Shown piece after piece: positions 14,512-23,786 of a DNA stretch of 47,289 nucleotides. Under the pieces are notes generated by a model. That model was not told the origin of the DNA and made no database searches. It was given only the letters and a program-made list of their open reading frames with translations. Within the stretch, counting starts at the first letter, position 1; each line of letters begins with the position of its first letter. Location of the stretch: positions 27,343-74,631 of the forward strand of contig DMSQ01000030.1 in NCBI GenBank assembly GCA_003457135.1, given 5' to 3'. Both the position numbers and the translations under genes were made by a program. This DNA comes from Prolixibacteraceae bacterium (lineage in GTDB: Bacteria > Bacteroidota > Bacteroidia > Bacteroidales > Prolixibacteraceae).

Positions 14512-15876
14512 ATGGCCAAAGGAAACATTCTTATAATTGACGATAACAAAAGTATTTTGAGCGCTCTTGAAATTTTACTGATTCCCGAATTTCAAACAGT
14601 TACCACACTTTCTGATCCGAACCAGATACCCACTGAATTACGGAAGACGGATTACAACCTGGTGGTGCTTGACATGAATTTTAACGCCGGAATAAATACC
14701 GGAAATGAAGGAATTTACTGGTTGGGACGCATCAAAGAAATCAATCCGGAAATTTCGGTAGTGATGATCACTGCCTTTGGCGATGTTGAATTAACAGTTA
14801 AAGCCCTGAAAACCGGAGCAACTGATTTTGTGCTGAAACCCTGGGACAATGCCAAATTACTGGCTACCTTGAAATCGGCGCTTCAGCTAAATTGGTCAAA
14901 GAAAGAGGTAAACAGCCTGAAAGAGAAGGAAAAGGGTTTAAAAAATGAGATCAACCGTGAACAGAAATTCATTATAGGTTCGTCACCGCAGTTGACGAGT
15001 GTGCTCAATCTGGTTCGAAAAGTAGCTAAAACTGATGCTAACGTACTAATTACCGGTGAAAACGGTACAGGCAAGGAACTGATCGCACAGGAAATTCACC
15101 GGCTCTCGAAACGTGCTGAAGAAGTTCTGGTGAGCGTGGATATGGGCGCCATCACCGAAACCTTGTTCGAAAGTGAACTATTCGGTCATGTGAAAGGTGC
15201 ATTTACCGATGCCCGCGAAAATCGTCCCGGTAAATTTGAAATAGCCGACAAAGGAAGCCTTTTCCTGGATGAAATAGGCAATCTCTCGTTTCATCTTCAG
15301 GCTAAATTGCTGGCAGCCATTCAGAACCGGCAAATTTCGCGTATTGGTTCAAATCAAACAGTTCCGGTTGATATCCGGTTGATTTGTGCCACCAATAAAA
15401 ATCTGGAAAATATGGTTCAGGAGGGATTGTTTCGCGAAGATTTGCTTTACCGGATTAATACCATACAAGTTGAAGTTCCGCCACTTCGCGAAAGGGGAAA
15501 TGATATTCTGGTGCTTGCTGAGTTTTTCCTGAAAAAATACGCCTCAAAATACAACAAGCCGAATATCAAAATTAATCAGAAGGCTCAGGATAAGCTATTA
15601 AAATATGAGTGGCCGGGAAATATTCGCGAATTGCAGCACACCATTGAGAAAGCGGTTATTCTGAGCGATAACAATGTGTTGAAACCTGAAGATTTCTTTA
15701 TGCGGCCTATCCTTTCAGGAAAAAATATTACACCCGAAATAACACTAGAAGAAATGGAAAAACGCATGATCAAGCTCGCCATCGAAAAAAATGGCGGAAA
15801 TCTAAGCGCGGCTGCTGACCAGTTGGGAATTACCCGCCAAACACTCTATAACAAAATCAAAAAATCCGGACAATGA
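14512..15876 (+). CDS. NtrC-type sigma-54-dependent response regulator
   Basis: 454 residues in three domains. The receiver (~5-125) has Asp10/Asp11, phospho-acceptor Asp54 and the KPW lysine loop. The sigma-54 AAA+ domain (~150-385) has Walker A GENGTGK at 182-188, GAFTDA at 229-234 (the sigma-54 contact loop, usually GAFTGA) and Walker B LFLDEIG. The C-terminal Fis-type helix-turn-helix ends in GNLSAAADQLGITRQTLYNKI. The loop after Asp54 is longer than usual (MNFNAGINTGNEG). It overlaps the kinase gene by 4 nt (ATGA). It diverges from the tolC operon and very probably controls it through the 14285-14324 sites. Confidence 0.93.
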   Translation: MAKGNILIIDDNKSILSALEILLIPEFQTVTTLSDPNQIPTELRKTDYNLVVLDMNFNAGINTGNEGIYWLGRIKEINPEISVVMITAFGDVELTVKALKTGATDFVLKPWDNAKLLATLKSALQLNWSKKEVNSLKEKEKGLKNEINREQKFIIGSSPQLTSVLNLVRKVAKTDANVLITGENGTGKELIAQEIHRLSKRAEEVLVSVDMGAITETLFESELFGHVKGAFTDARENRPGKFEIADKGSLFLDEIGNLSFHLQAKLLAAIQNRQISRIGSNQTVPVDIRLICATNKNLENMVQEGLFREDLLYRINTIQVEVPPLRERGNDILVLAEFFLKKYASKYNKPNIKINQKAQDKLLKYEWPGNIRELQHTIEKAVILSDNNVLKPEDFFMRPILSGKNITPEITLEEMEKRMIKLAIEKNGGNLSAAADQLGITRQTLYNKIKKSGQ

Positions 15877-17225
15877 TCAGCCGAAACCTCTATTTTCAAA
15901 TCATTGTCAGGATTGTACTGATTGTTTTGCTTAGTCTGGCCGCTGGTTTTTTGCTGGCTTCCGGCCAATCGGTGACTCTGATTCTGTTTTGCTTTTTTCT
16001 GATCGTAATCCTGATTTTCACCCTGATCAGTTATATAAATTCAACCAACCGAAAGATCAGCTATTTCCTGGAATCGGTTCAAAACGAAGATTCAATGCTT
16101 TCTTTTCCAACCAATATTACTGACAAGTCAATCCGTGAAATCTACCAGGGTCTAAATAAGGTTAATAGCCAGATTCAGCAGTTAAAAATTGAAGGCCGTC
16201 AACAGGAACAGTATTTTCAAACCTTGCTCGAACATGTAGCAATGGGAATTGTAACTTTTAACTCCAGGGGTTTTGTGCTTCATGCTAACTCGGCCGCAAA
16301 AAAAATGCTTGGCATCAGGGTACTTACCCACATCAACCAGTTGGAACGGATCAACAGGAACCTGTTTCAGACAGTACAAAACATAAAACCTTTTGAACAA
16401 AGACTGGTGACGATGTCAACCGAGTTGGGTACTACCGATTTATCCATTAAATCGACCTCTATCAGAACCAAAAATGACGAGCTGATGCTTCTGTCTATTC
16501 AGGATATCAGAAACGAACTGGATGAAAAAGAACTGGACTCGTGGATGAAACTAATAAGGGTGCTTATGCACGAGATCATGAATTCCATTGCGCCAATCAC
16601 TTCTCTGGCCGAAAGTTTGAGCAAATTTTTCACTATTAAAGACCGACAAGTATTGCCGGAAGAAATCGATGAAAAAATAATTGGGATGACTGTCCACGGG
16701 CTGAATGTGATTAACGAACAAGGTAAAGGGCTGATGCAGTTTGTGGAATCGTACCGTAAGCTGACCCGCCTGCCCAAGCCCAACAAAAATTCATTCAGGG
16801 TTGAGGAATTGATCAACCGGATTAAAGTGCTGTATTTATCGCTCGAAAACAGCGATCTGGTGATACTGAAAGTCTCCATTAATCCACCTGACATGGAGCT
16901 GGTTGCTGACGAAAAACTGATTTCTCAGGTTCTTATCAATTTGACAAAAAATGCGTTGCAGGCCAATGAAATGAACCCGGAAGGTAAAATTCAGATCACA
17001 GCCGGTTTTAATGCAGAGCATCGCCCCGAAATTCGGGTAGCAGACAATGGCCCGGGAATTCCTGATGAAATTATTGAACAGATATTTGTGCCGTTTTTTA
17101 CCACCCGAGAGAATGGTTCGGGTATTGGATTGAGTCTTTCCAGACAGATTATGAGGCTGCACGGTGGGAGCCTACAGGCAAAATCGGTTCCGGGCAGGGA
17201 AACTGTTTTTAGTTTGATCTTTTAG
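15873..17225 (+). CDS. Membrane sensor histidine kinase, partner of the NtrC-type regulator
   Basis: 450 residues. Two membrane helices (~10-30 and ~33-52) have almost no periplasmic loop between them, so the signal is probably sensed in or near the membrane. Then come a HAMP-like linker, a PAS domain (~110-215), a phospho-acceptor helix with His233 in LMHEIMNSIAP, and a HATPase_c domain with N-box NLTKNALQAN, G1 DNGPGIPDE and G2 GSGIGLSLS. Translationally coupled to the regulator (ATGA overlap). A cognate pair monitoring envelope stress or the pump's substrate is a reasonable inference; the ligand is unknown. Confidence 0.92.
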   Translation: MISRNLYFQIIVRIVLIVLLSLAAGFLLASGQSVTLILFCFFLIVILIFTLISYINSTNRKISYFLESVQNEDSMLSFPTNITDKSIREIYQGLNKVNSQIQQLKIEGRQQEQYFQTLLEHVAMGIVTFNSRGFVLHANSAAKKMLGIRVLTHINQLERINRNLFQTVQNIKPFEQRLVTMSTELGTTDLSIKSTSIRTKNDELMLLSIQDIRNELDEKELDSWMKLIRVLMHEIMNSIAPITSLAESLSKFFTIKDRQVLPEEIDEKIIGMTVHGLNVINEQGKGLMQFVESYRKLTRLPKPNKNSFRVEELINRIKVLYLSLENSDLVILKVSINPPDMELVADEKLISQVLINLTKNALQANEMNPEGKIQITAGFNAEHRPEIRVADNGPGIPDEIIEQIFVPFFTTRENGSGIGLSLSRQIMRLHGGSLQAKSVPGRETVFSLIF

Positions 17226-17275
17226 TGCTGTTTTTAAGGCCACACAAAGTTCTGTTATTATTATAGAGTAAATGA

Positions 17276-17344
17276 AAACCACATAGACCACATATTTTTT
17301 GCATATCTCTTTTTCTCAATGCATTCTATGTACCCATGTGGTTT
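17276..17344. repeat. Inverted repeat between convergent genes
   Basis: AAACCACAT (17276-17284) pairs with ATGTGGTTT (17336-17344) across a 51-bp loop, with a second ACATAGA / TCTATGT pairing just inside. It occupies the spacer between the kinase and PspC genes, which converge. It could serve as a bidirectional transcription end or be a dispersed repeat; no T-run gives a clear intrinsic terminator. Confidence 0.4.
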
Positions 17345-17365
17345 CCTTTATTTCTTGTGTATTTG

Positions 17366-18988
17366 TTATTGTTTCTGAACTGGAACCGTATCTTTTTTCA
17401 GGGCCAGTCCATCGGCAGTCATGATCCATGTTTTTCCAACCATATCACCATCCCACATGTTTTCCGTGTTTTCAATATCATAAATGATGTCAGCCATTTT
17501 TTTACCGAGGTAAACTGACTTTCCTTCCGGAACTTTCAGGGTCATCGTAACTTCCTGTTCGCGCCATTTAGCATTTTCTTTCAGAAAATAATACGGATCA
17601 AATATCATAGTTGAATCTTTTTGGCTGAAATTATATTCAATCTGTTCCACATTATTCTGGGCATCTTCGGTACTGCTGCCACGTGCCCGTTTTTTAATCA
17701 GGAGCAGATATTCGTCGGTACTGCTTTTTTCAACAGAAAACCGCGGATGTCCAAGCATTTTTTCTTTCCCGTTCACCACTGCAATCTTCATGCGGTCGAG
17801 TGATATATGGTCGTCAATCATCGATTCATACAAATCGTCAGATGTTTCAAGATAAAGAGTTTTGCAAACAGTACATTCTACTTTTTGGGTAATGGTTTGG
17901 CTCGACTGTTTTCCAAAGTTTCCAACCTGACTCACACTCACTACAATTAATGTGATAAGGGCGACCAGCCAAAGTCCGAATGTTCCCAATCCAATCAGTT
18001 TGTTGTTGGTTTTATACCTGAATAATAACTTGGTGCCAATAAACAGGATAAGCAATATTGGAATCCCAACCAGAACCGAAATCGCGATCAGAGAAATGGT
18101 ATAAGCTTCAGGACTGACAAAGTGCTCCAGCAATCCAGTCATGTTGATGTCTGAATCCCATCCGAAGTCCCACGGGCCTCCACTCATGAAGGAATGTCCT
18201 ACAGCGATTGAGGTGACAAAGGCAATTAAACTGGCTATTCCACCGATGATCAGTGCAGCTCCAAACAACAGAACAACTATCCGGAGAAAAACTCTAAGTA
18301 CGCTTGTTACCACATCTCCAAAGCGTTCGATGCGGGTTTGGCCTTTTTCGTTTGTTGGCGTATTCATGAACTTGTTGTAGCTTTCGCCAACTTCGTTCAT
18401 TTCTTCTTTAATTGATTTTTCGATATTCGAAATTGTCGCTTCTTTTCCTTTCATTTCAAGCCTTTGTGCTGTCGTCTTTGCTTTAGGTACTGCAATCCAA
18501 AGTACTATATAAACAATCATAGCTGTACCCGCGCTCAGGAAGAAGGCCAGAACAAAAATTACCCTTAGGATTACCAGATCTATATTGAAATAGGCGCCCA
18601 TTCCTGAACAAACCCCACCAAGTACCCGGCTGTCGCCATCGCGATAGAGGCGTCGGCGCATTTTCTGTTCAGTATCCGCTGATTCTCCCTTAGGTTGAGT
18701 TTTAGTGGAAGCATCTTCGTCGCCGGCCTCTAAAAAATCTTCCGGTTTGCCCATTCGCGCTATCACTTCTTCAACCATTATATTGGTGATAACTTCAACC
18801 TTATTGCTTGTTTTTTCGATGAAAAGCTCGGAAATCCGTGCTTCAATATCCTGAAGTATTTCCTGACCTTCGATGGCTGTGCCGAAATGGCGGTTAAGCA
18901 TATGCAGATATCGTTGCAGATTTTCGTAAGCATCATCATCAATATGGAAAATGCTGCCACTGATATTTATTGTAAATGTCTTTTTCAT
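17366..18988 (-). CDS. PspC-domain membrane protein
   Basis: 540 residues. The N-terminus (~1-95) is a Bacteroidota-specific region (MKKTFTINISGSIFHIDDDAY). A PspC domain follows (~112-170: R-R-L-Y-R-D-G-D-S-R-V-L-G-G-V-C-S-G-M-G-A-Y-F, then a membrane helix and LWIAVPKA). Further membrane helices lie at ~230-262, ~295-320 and ~335-360. The C-terminal ~170 residues are probably extracytoplasmic. PspC-type proteins take part in envelope-stress responses in other bacteria; here the role is inferred. It lies 42 bp downstream of a PadR regulator in a likely two-gene operon, a common Bacteroidota pairing. Confidence 0.87.
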   Translation of the reverse strand: MKKTFTINISGSIFHIDDDAYENLQRYLHMLNRHFGTAIEGQEILQDIEARISELFIEKTSNKVEVITNIMVEEVIARMGKPEDFLEAGDEDASTKTQPKGESADTEQKMRRRLYRDGDSRVLGGVCSGMGAYFNIDLVILRVIFVLAFFLSAGTAMIVYIVLWIAVPKAKTTAQRLEMKGKEATISNIEKSIKEEMNEVGESYNKFMNTPTNEKGQTRIERFGDVVTSVLRVFLRIVVLLFGAALIIGGIASLIAFVTSIAVGHSFMSGGPWDFGWDSDINMTGLLEHFVSPEAYTISLIAISVLVGIPILLILFIGTKLLFRYKTNNKLIGLGTFGLWLVALITLIVVSVSQVGNFGKQSSQTITQKVECTVCKTLYLETSDDLYESMIDDHISLDRMKIAVVNGKEKMLGHPRFSVEKSSTDEYLLLIKKRARGSSTEDAQNNVEQIEYNFSQKDSTMIFDPYYFLKENAKWREQEVTMTLKVPEGKSVYLGKKMADIIYDIENTENMWDGDMVGKTWIMTADGLALKKDTVPVQKQ

Positions 18989-19030
18989 TTTAGATATTTT
19001 TTCTGATTGTTTCTTTATACTGAAAAGGAC

Positions 19031-19360
19031 CTATTTATGTTCCTTTATCATTCTGACTGCTTCAACCAGTTCATCCCATGAGGATCCCATTTCGTTCAGG
19101 AAATAGCTGCCCTCTTCGGTAAGTTCATAGTATTTACGCGGCGGCCCCTGGGTTGATTCTTCCCATTTATAGGCCAGTAATCCGTCGTTTTTCAGACGGG
19201 TAAGCAGTGGGTAAAGTGTTCCTTCCACAACGATCATCTTCGAACGGCTAAGTTCTTCAATGATGTCGCTTGCGTATAAAGGTTTTCCTTCGATTACCAG
19301 CAGGATGCAGTATTCGAGAACCCCTTTGCGCATTTGAGCTTTTGTATTGTTCAGATCCAT
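19031..19360 (-). CDS. PadR-family transcriptional regulator
   Basis: 109 residues with the PadR winged-helix layout: MRKGVLEYCILLVIEGKPLYASDI, then the wing LYPLLTRLKNDGLLAYKWEES and GPPRKYYELTEEG, and a short C-terminal dimerisation helix. PadR proteins are usually repressors that also control their own operon. Here the target is probably padR-pspC, with the 31-bp palindrome at 19415-19445 as a candidate operator 55 bp before the start codon. Confidence 0.9.
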   Translation of the reverse strand: MDLNNTKAQMRKGVLEYCILLVIEGKPLYASDIIEELSRSKMIVVEGTLYPLLTRLKNDGLLAYKWEESTQGPPRKYYELTEEGSYFLNEMGSSWDELVEAVRMIKEHK

Positions 19361-19685
19361 TGTTTTTCCTCCTAAAAATTTAATCTTAATCGATCTTCTC
19401 CATTGTTCCCAATTAAATCATGAATCCAAAATGGATTCATGATTTCTGTTTTCTGTGCATTGTTTCTGTTTTCCATGGCTTTGAGTTTTTTATGGCATCT
19501 ACCTTTCTTTACATTGTTATTGGCTTTACAAACATACGAATTTTAAATGGAACTATGCAACACAAAGTACTAAAATTTTTTAATTTTTTTATTGTTTTTT
19601 TAATTGTCTGTTAATCAAGAGATTTTGGAATGAGAATCTTAACCGGTTTCAGGTTTTTCCGGATGGTAGTGAATTTCTAAGGTAG
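19361..19685. other. 325-bp upstream region of padR
   Basis: No gene is visible. The region holds the perfect palindrome at 19415-19445. An imperfect 17-bp dyad at 19552-19568 (ACTATG-N5-CAAAGT) overlaps a TACTTTG motif on the minus strand that could be part of a promoter. The 3' end of the secreted zincin-like gene lies at 19686. A T-rich stretch at about 19570-19610 could help end or start transcription. Confidence 0.4.
19415..19445. promoter_or_regulatory. Perfect 14-bp-arm palindrome upstream of padR
   Basis: The arms AAATCATGAATCCA and TGGATTCATGATTT are perfect reverse complements separated by AAA. No T-run follows on either strand, so an operator or RNA hairpin is more likely than a terminator. 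Confidence 0.55.
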
Positions 19686-22151
19686 TTAATTAATCAATAT
19701 TTTTCGGAAAACTGGTTGTCCGTTTTCCGGTTCAAGGGCAAATAAATACAGTCCGGGTCTGAAATTATTAATATCAACAGTGGTTTGAAAGAAGTTGTTG
19801 CCCATCGAAAATTGTTTACTGAACACCAGCATACCTGATGAATTATATGCTTTCAATACCAGTTTTTCAATTGTATTTTTAGTCTGAAACTGAACATTTA
19901 ACAGATCGGATGCAGGAACCGGAAAGAAAAGTACTTCGCCTGATGAAAGCAGTATTGGATTTACTGCTGTGCCAAAATCCTGAATTACCAGGTTGTCGAT
20001 CATCCATCCCCAACCATGCGAATATGGATCAGAAAACAAGCGAAACCTGATCTGAATGGTATCACCGGCAATAAAATTCTTATTGGCCAGTAAATCAATT
20101 TCACGTTTCACAAACAAATCTTTGGTGGGCACCGCAGCGCTGTTCTGACCGAACATTTTACTATTGAACAAATCGAACCACGATTTCTGGGAATTGCTGT
20201 CATATCCGTCAAGCAATGGTTTCCAATTGGTTCCGCCATCTTTCGAACCTTCAACGATCACATAATCCCAGAAATTTTCGTCTCCAAATTTAGAACCTGT
20301 TTCACCCGGTTCAACCAAAACAATTTCGTCGAAAGTCATTTTGCCTCCTGTTTTCAAGATAACCGGATATTTCAGAAGGGAGGTAAAATTAAAATTCATA
20401 TCGTCGGTATCCGGACTTTTATAAGGATGTGCCGAATTCAAAGCCGGACTATCAAAACCAGTGACTGTACTCATGGTAAAATCGGCACTTATAAAGTCAA
20501 GAGTTTCTGAATTGAAATTGTTGATATATTTATCCACTGGTTTTTGAATACCTTGAATGTAAAATGTATTGTAACCGCTTAATGGCAAACGTCCGATATT
20601 ACTATTTGAGGAAACATCGGTTGCTATAACACGGTACTGAACCTTATCTCCATCCTTAACCGATCCTTCAGGAAAAACCAGGTTCCCGGTGTACAAATCG
20701 TTGGTGTCGTTGGTTAATGTAAGGCTTTTTATTATTCCGCCATTTACAAAATATTCAAGACTAACTGATTTTATGCCCATATTATCGGTTGCTTCTACAT
20801 CAATTTTCGCAGACAAACTGGTGGTTAGCATGTATTTGACTGGTTCATGCTTCAAAACCGGAACAACTTTATCGGGCCCAATTTTGAAACTCAAATAACG
20901 TGTTGGAGCCATGGATGGAAATTTATAGCTTCTTTTTTTCGAATCGGTGGCAGAAAAATAATATCGGATTTCACCATTAAGGGTTTGAGGTAGTTGGGCA
21001 TTAAATATTGTTGGCACACTGGTAACCTTCAACCTGATCGAATCAGTTTTTGCAAAGCTGCCCGACAAATAGTATAAATAGTTTCTGGTCGAATCAAGGT
21101 CAAAATCACTTTCAATTTTCGCATCAATGTTGATTGGAGCTGAAACAAACTCCATATCTTTCAGTTGTTTGTGCTTGATTGTGATTGTTTTCCACCCCAT
21201 ATCGTACATCATGGCCAGCGAATTGGGCCCCGGATTGTGAATGGCCTCTCCTTTCCCTGTAAACGGTGTCATCAGCGAATTCGGATCGCCGTTAGAATAA
21301 GTAGCGTCGTCGAGATGATAAATGCTAGATCCGGCATCCCAGGTAGTCGGCGCATAAAGTCGGGGCAGATTACCTTCAATAAGTTTAGTGTCAAATACCA
21401 GCCAACCCGAAGTTAAGCCCAGATTCAAAGTGATGGAAGGATTTTGGAAAATACTCGTATTCACTAACCGGTCGCCATTTTTATTTTCAACAAACTGATC
21501 AAAGGCAGCAGATAATCCATCATCACCATATCCCCCTCTTCCGCGACTTGAATAAAAATATCCGGAGTAACCCAGCCCATGAGTCAATTCGTGAAGAACA
21601 GTGGAAACAAAATCGTATTGGTTGGCTGGTGTTTTTCCGTCAGTTCCGAAATACCAGTTGCTGATATCTTTGTTGAAGGCGGCAGTAATATCATATTCAG
21701 TAGTTAAATTGACTTCTTCGCCCAACATTTTCTCTACCAATGCCACCGGATAATAACAATTCCATATCTGGGTAGAGTTGAAATTTTTTATGTAATCGGA
21801 CGGTGCACAGCTTCCTAAAACATCACTATTGAGACTTTTCATACTGGCCTTTACGCGAATAGGAACGGGAGAATAAATCAGATTTTGCCAAATATCAACG
21901 GCATATTGAAATGCCTGTTGCGCTTCAGGGGAAAAATCAATATAGCTGACTTCAATGGTAGCTTTTTTTAATGAGCCGGATTTCAAGTTCCCGGGATTTC
22001 CGGCAGGAGGTTTGATAAAGGAATGATAAGATTCGTGAGATGCATAACATACCAGAGGAGGCAATTTAATTCCTTCCTTTTTCCATGATTCCTTCCCAAA
22101 ACTCATCATCCCCAATATAAGGAACAAAATTACACTCAGTTTTATCCTCAT
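19686..22151 (-). CDS. T9SS-secreted zincin-like metalloprotease
   Basis: 821 residues. A signal peptide (~1-19) is followed by a region with the zincin helix FVSTVLHELTHGLGYSG (H187-E188-x-x-H191), then beta-sandwich segments including a Bacterial-Ig-like portion (~430-520) and a C-terminal ~75-residue type IX sorting domain (FPVPASDLLNVQF to the end LYLFALEPENGQPVFRKILIN). The position that would carry the third histidine in metzincins (HExxHxxGxxH) is Gly here, so the third zinc ligand must lie elsewhere or the site may be inactive. The protein should be exported across both membranes and anchored or released by T9SS. Substrate unknown. Confidence 0.82.
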   Translation of the reverse strand: MRIKLSVILFLILGMMSFGKESWKKEGIKLPPLVCYASHESYHSFIKPPAGNPGNLKSGSLKKATIEVSYIDFSPEAQQAFQYAVDIWQNLIYSPVPIRVKASMKSLNSDVLGSCAPSDYIKNFNSTQIWNCYYPVALVEKMLGEEVNLTTEYDITAAFNKDISNWYFGTDGKTPANQYDFVSTVLHELTHGLGYSGYFYSSRGRGGYGDDGLSAAFDQFVENKNGDRLVNTSIFQNPSITLNLGLTSGWLVFDTKLIEGNLPRLYAPTTWDAGSSIYHLDDATYSNGDPNSLMTPFTGKGEAIHNPGPNSLAMMYDMGWKTITIKHKQLKDMEFVSAPINIDAKIESDFDLDSTRNYLYYLSGSFAKTDSIRLKVTSVPTIFNAQLPQTLNGEIRYYFSATDSKKRSYKFPSMAPTRYLSFKIGPDKVVPVLKHEPVKYMLTTSLSAKIDVEATDNMGIKSVSLEYFVNGGIIKSLTLTNDTNDLYTGNLVFPEGSVKDGDKVQYRVIATDVSSNSNIGRLPLSGYNTFYIQGIQKPVDKYINNFNSETLDFISADFTMSTVTGFDSPALNSAHPYKSPDTDDMNFNFTSLLKYPVILKTGGKMTFDEIVLVEPGETGSKFGDENFWDYVIVEGSKDGGTNWKPLLDGYDSNSQKSWFDLFNSKMFGQNSAAVPTKDLFVKREIDLLANKNFIAGDTIQIRFRLFSDPYSHGWGWMIDNLVIQDFGTAVNPILLSSGEVLFFPVPASDLLNVQFQTKNTIEKLVLKAYNSSGMLVFSKQFSMGNNFFQTTVDINNFRPGLYLFALEPENGQPVFRKILIN

Positions 22152-22295
22152 TTTATAAATATGTTATTAACCAATAGTTTACAGGTCTCAAATTTAATCG
22201 CATTAATGACAATCAAGAAAATAAATGACCTAAAAATACCTACTTTCAGGTCAATCTGAATTCGAAAGTAACCGAATTAATAGCGATTTTTAATC

Positions 22296-22303
22296 TATAT
22301 TTG
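22296..22303 (+). promoter_or_regulatory. Candidate -7 element for the GH32 gene
   Basis: TATATTTG matches TAnnTTTG and lies 32 bp before the GH32 start codon. The -33 element is not clear. Confidence 0.35.
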
Positions 22304-22334
22304 TCTGTAATACATTCTCATTAACAATTCAGCT

Positions 22335-23786
22335 ATGAAGTTTCCTTTTTTGATTCTCATTTTTTCCCTCGTATCATTGACAGTCTCAGCCGACAAGCCT
22401 GTAAAAATTTTTAATGAATTGTATCGTCCGCAGTTTCATTTTACTCCCGAAAAAAACTGGCATAACGATCCGAACGGCCTGGTCTTTTACAAAGGAGAAT
22501 ATCATCTGTTTTATCAGTACAATCCTTTCGGAAATGAATGGGGCTACATGCACTGGGGACATGCAATCAGCACCGACCTGGTGCATTGGGAACATTTGCC
22601 AATAGCTTTGTTTCCGGATAATGATTCGAAAGATAAAGAATTATGTACGGCTTTTTCAGGTTGTGGGTTAATTGACTACAATAACCTTACCGGATTACAA
22701 AAAGGCGAAGAAAAAACCATTTTGCTTTTTTATACCAGCCAGAAATGCGGTCAACGACTTGCATACAGCAACGATAAAGGCAGGACCTGGTTAAAATATG
22801 AGAAAAATCCTATTATAGCTTTTGACGAAACCGACGATGCCCGCGACCCGAAAGTATTTTGGCACGAAGCAAGCAAACAGTTTGTAATGGTTTTATACCG
22901 CAAACCAAACAACGACGACAAGCAAAAGGGAGTTTCATTTTACACCTCTCAAAACCTGATTAACTGGGATTTAAAAAGTCACTTACCTGGCTTTTTTGAA
23001 TGTCCGGATTTAGTTGAACTATCGGTAAACCGAAGGGCTGACGACAAGAAATGGGTTTTGTTTGATGGCGATGGAAGTTATGTTATCGGATCATTTAATA
23101 GTGAAAAGTTTGTGCCCGATTCGCCCAAAATGCCCGGCGATTTTGGCGCCAACTACTATGCCACTCAGACCTGGAGCAATATACCGGAATCTGATGGAAG
23201 AACTATACAGATTGCCTGGATGAAGGGAGGCGAATTTACTGGAATGCCATTTAATGGTCAAATGACTTTCCCCTGTGAGTTATCACTTAAAAAATTCACC
23301 GAAGGCATAAAGCTGGTTCGCAAGCCGATAAAAGAAATTGAACTTCTGCATGAGAAAGGGGAGAAATGGGAAAATGAAAACCTGATACCTGGCCTCAATA
23401 AAAATCTGATTCGCGGAGTGAAAGGAGATTGTTTGCACATCATTGGAAGCTTCAAAATCAAATCGGCCGATAGTTTTGGATTTGTTATCCGGTTAGATAA
23501 AAAAAACAACGGAACCGAACTTATGTATAACGTAAAGGCTAAGACACTGAGTTGCATGGGAAAATCAGCAGTCGTTGAGCCTGTTGATGCCACCCTGAAA
23601 CTCGAAATCCTACTGGACCGAAGTTCAATCGAAATTTTTGCCAACGAAGGTAAGGTTGTAATGAGTTCATGTTTTTCTCCTCTTGAAAACGCAAATGGAT
23701 TATACCTTTTCAATACGGGCGGCGAAATTCTCGTTGAAAAACTTGAAATCTATCCATTGGAATCGATCTGGGAAAAAGAAAAATAA
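22335..23786 (+). CDS. Glycoside hydrolase family 32 (exo-fructosidase: levanase, inulinase or invertase)
   Basis: 483 residues with a signal peptide (~1-19, cut after SVSA-type residues), so periplasmic or exported. All three GH32 catalytic motifs are present: WHNDPNG with nucleophile Asp45, RDPK with Asp171 (transition-state stabiliser), and ECPD with acid/base Glu222. The five-bladed propeller is followed by the C-terminal beta-sandwich (LDRSSIEIFANEGKVVMSS). It releases fructose from fructans or sucrose; the exact linkage cannot be told from the sequence. No SusC/SusD pair or fructokinase is nearby. Its stop codon overlaps the start of the next gene (TAATG). Confidence 0.93.
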   Translation: MKFPFLILIFSLVSLTVSADKPVKIFNELYRPQFHFTPEKNWHNDPNGLVFYKGEYHLFYQYNPFGNEWGYMHWGHAISTDLVHWEHLPIALFPDNDSKDKELCTAFSGCGLIDYNNLTGLQKGEEKTILLFYTSQKCGQRLAYSNDKGRTWLKYEKNPIIAFDETDDARDPKVFWHEASKQFVMVLYRKPNNDDKQKGVSFYTSQNLINWDLKSHLPGFFECPDLVELSVNRRADDKKWVLFDGDGSYVIGSFNSEKFVPDSPKMPGDFGANYYATQTWSNIPESDGRTIQIAWMKGGEFTGMPFNGQMTFPCELSLKKFTEGIKLVRKPIKEIELLHEKGEKWENENLIPGLNKNLIRGVKGDCLHIIGSFKIKSADSFGFVIRLDKKNNGTELMYNVKAKTLSCMGKSAVVEPVDATLKLEILLDRSSIEIFANEGKVVMSSCFSPLENANGLYLFNTGGEILVEKLEIYPLESIWEKEK

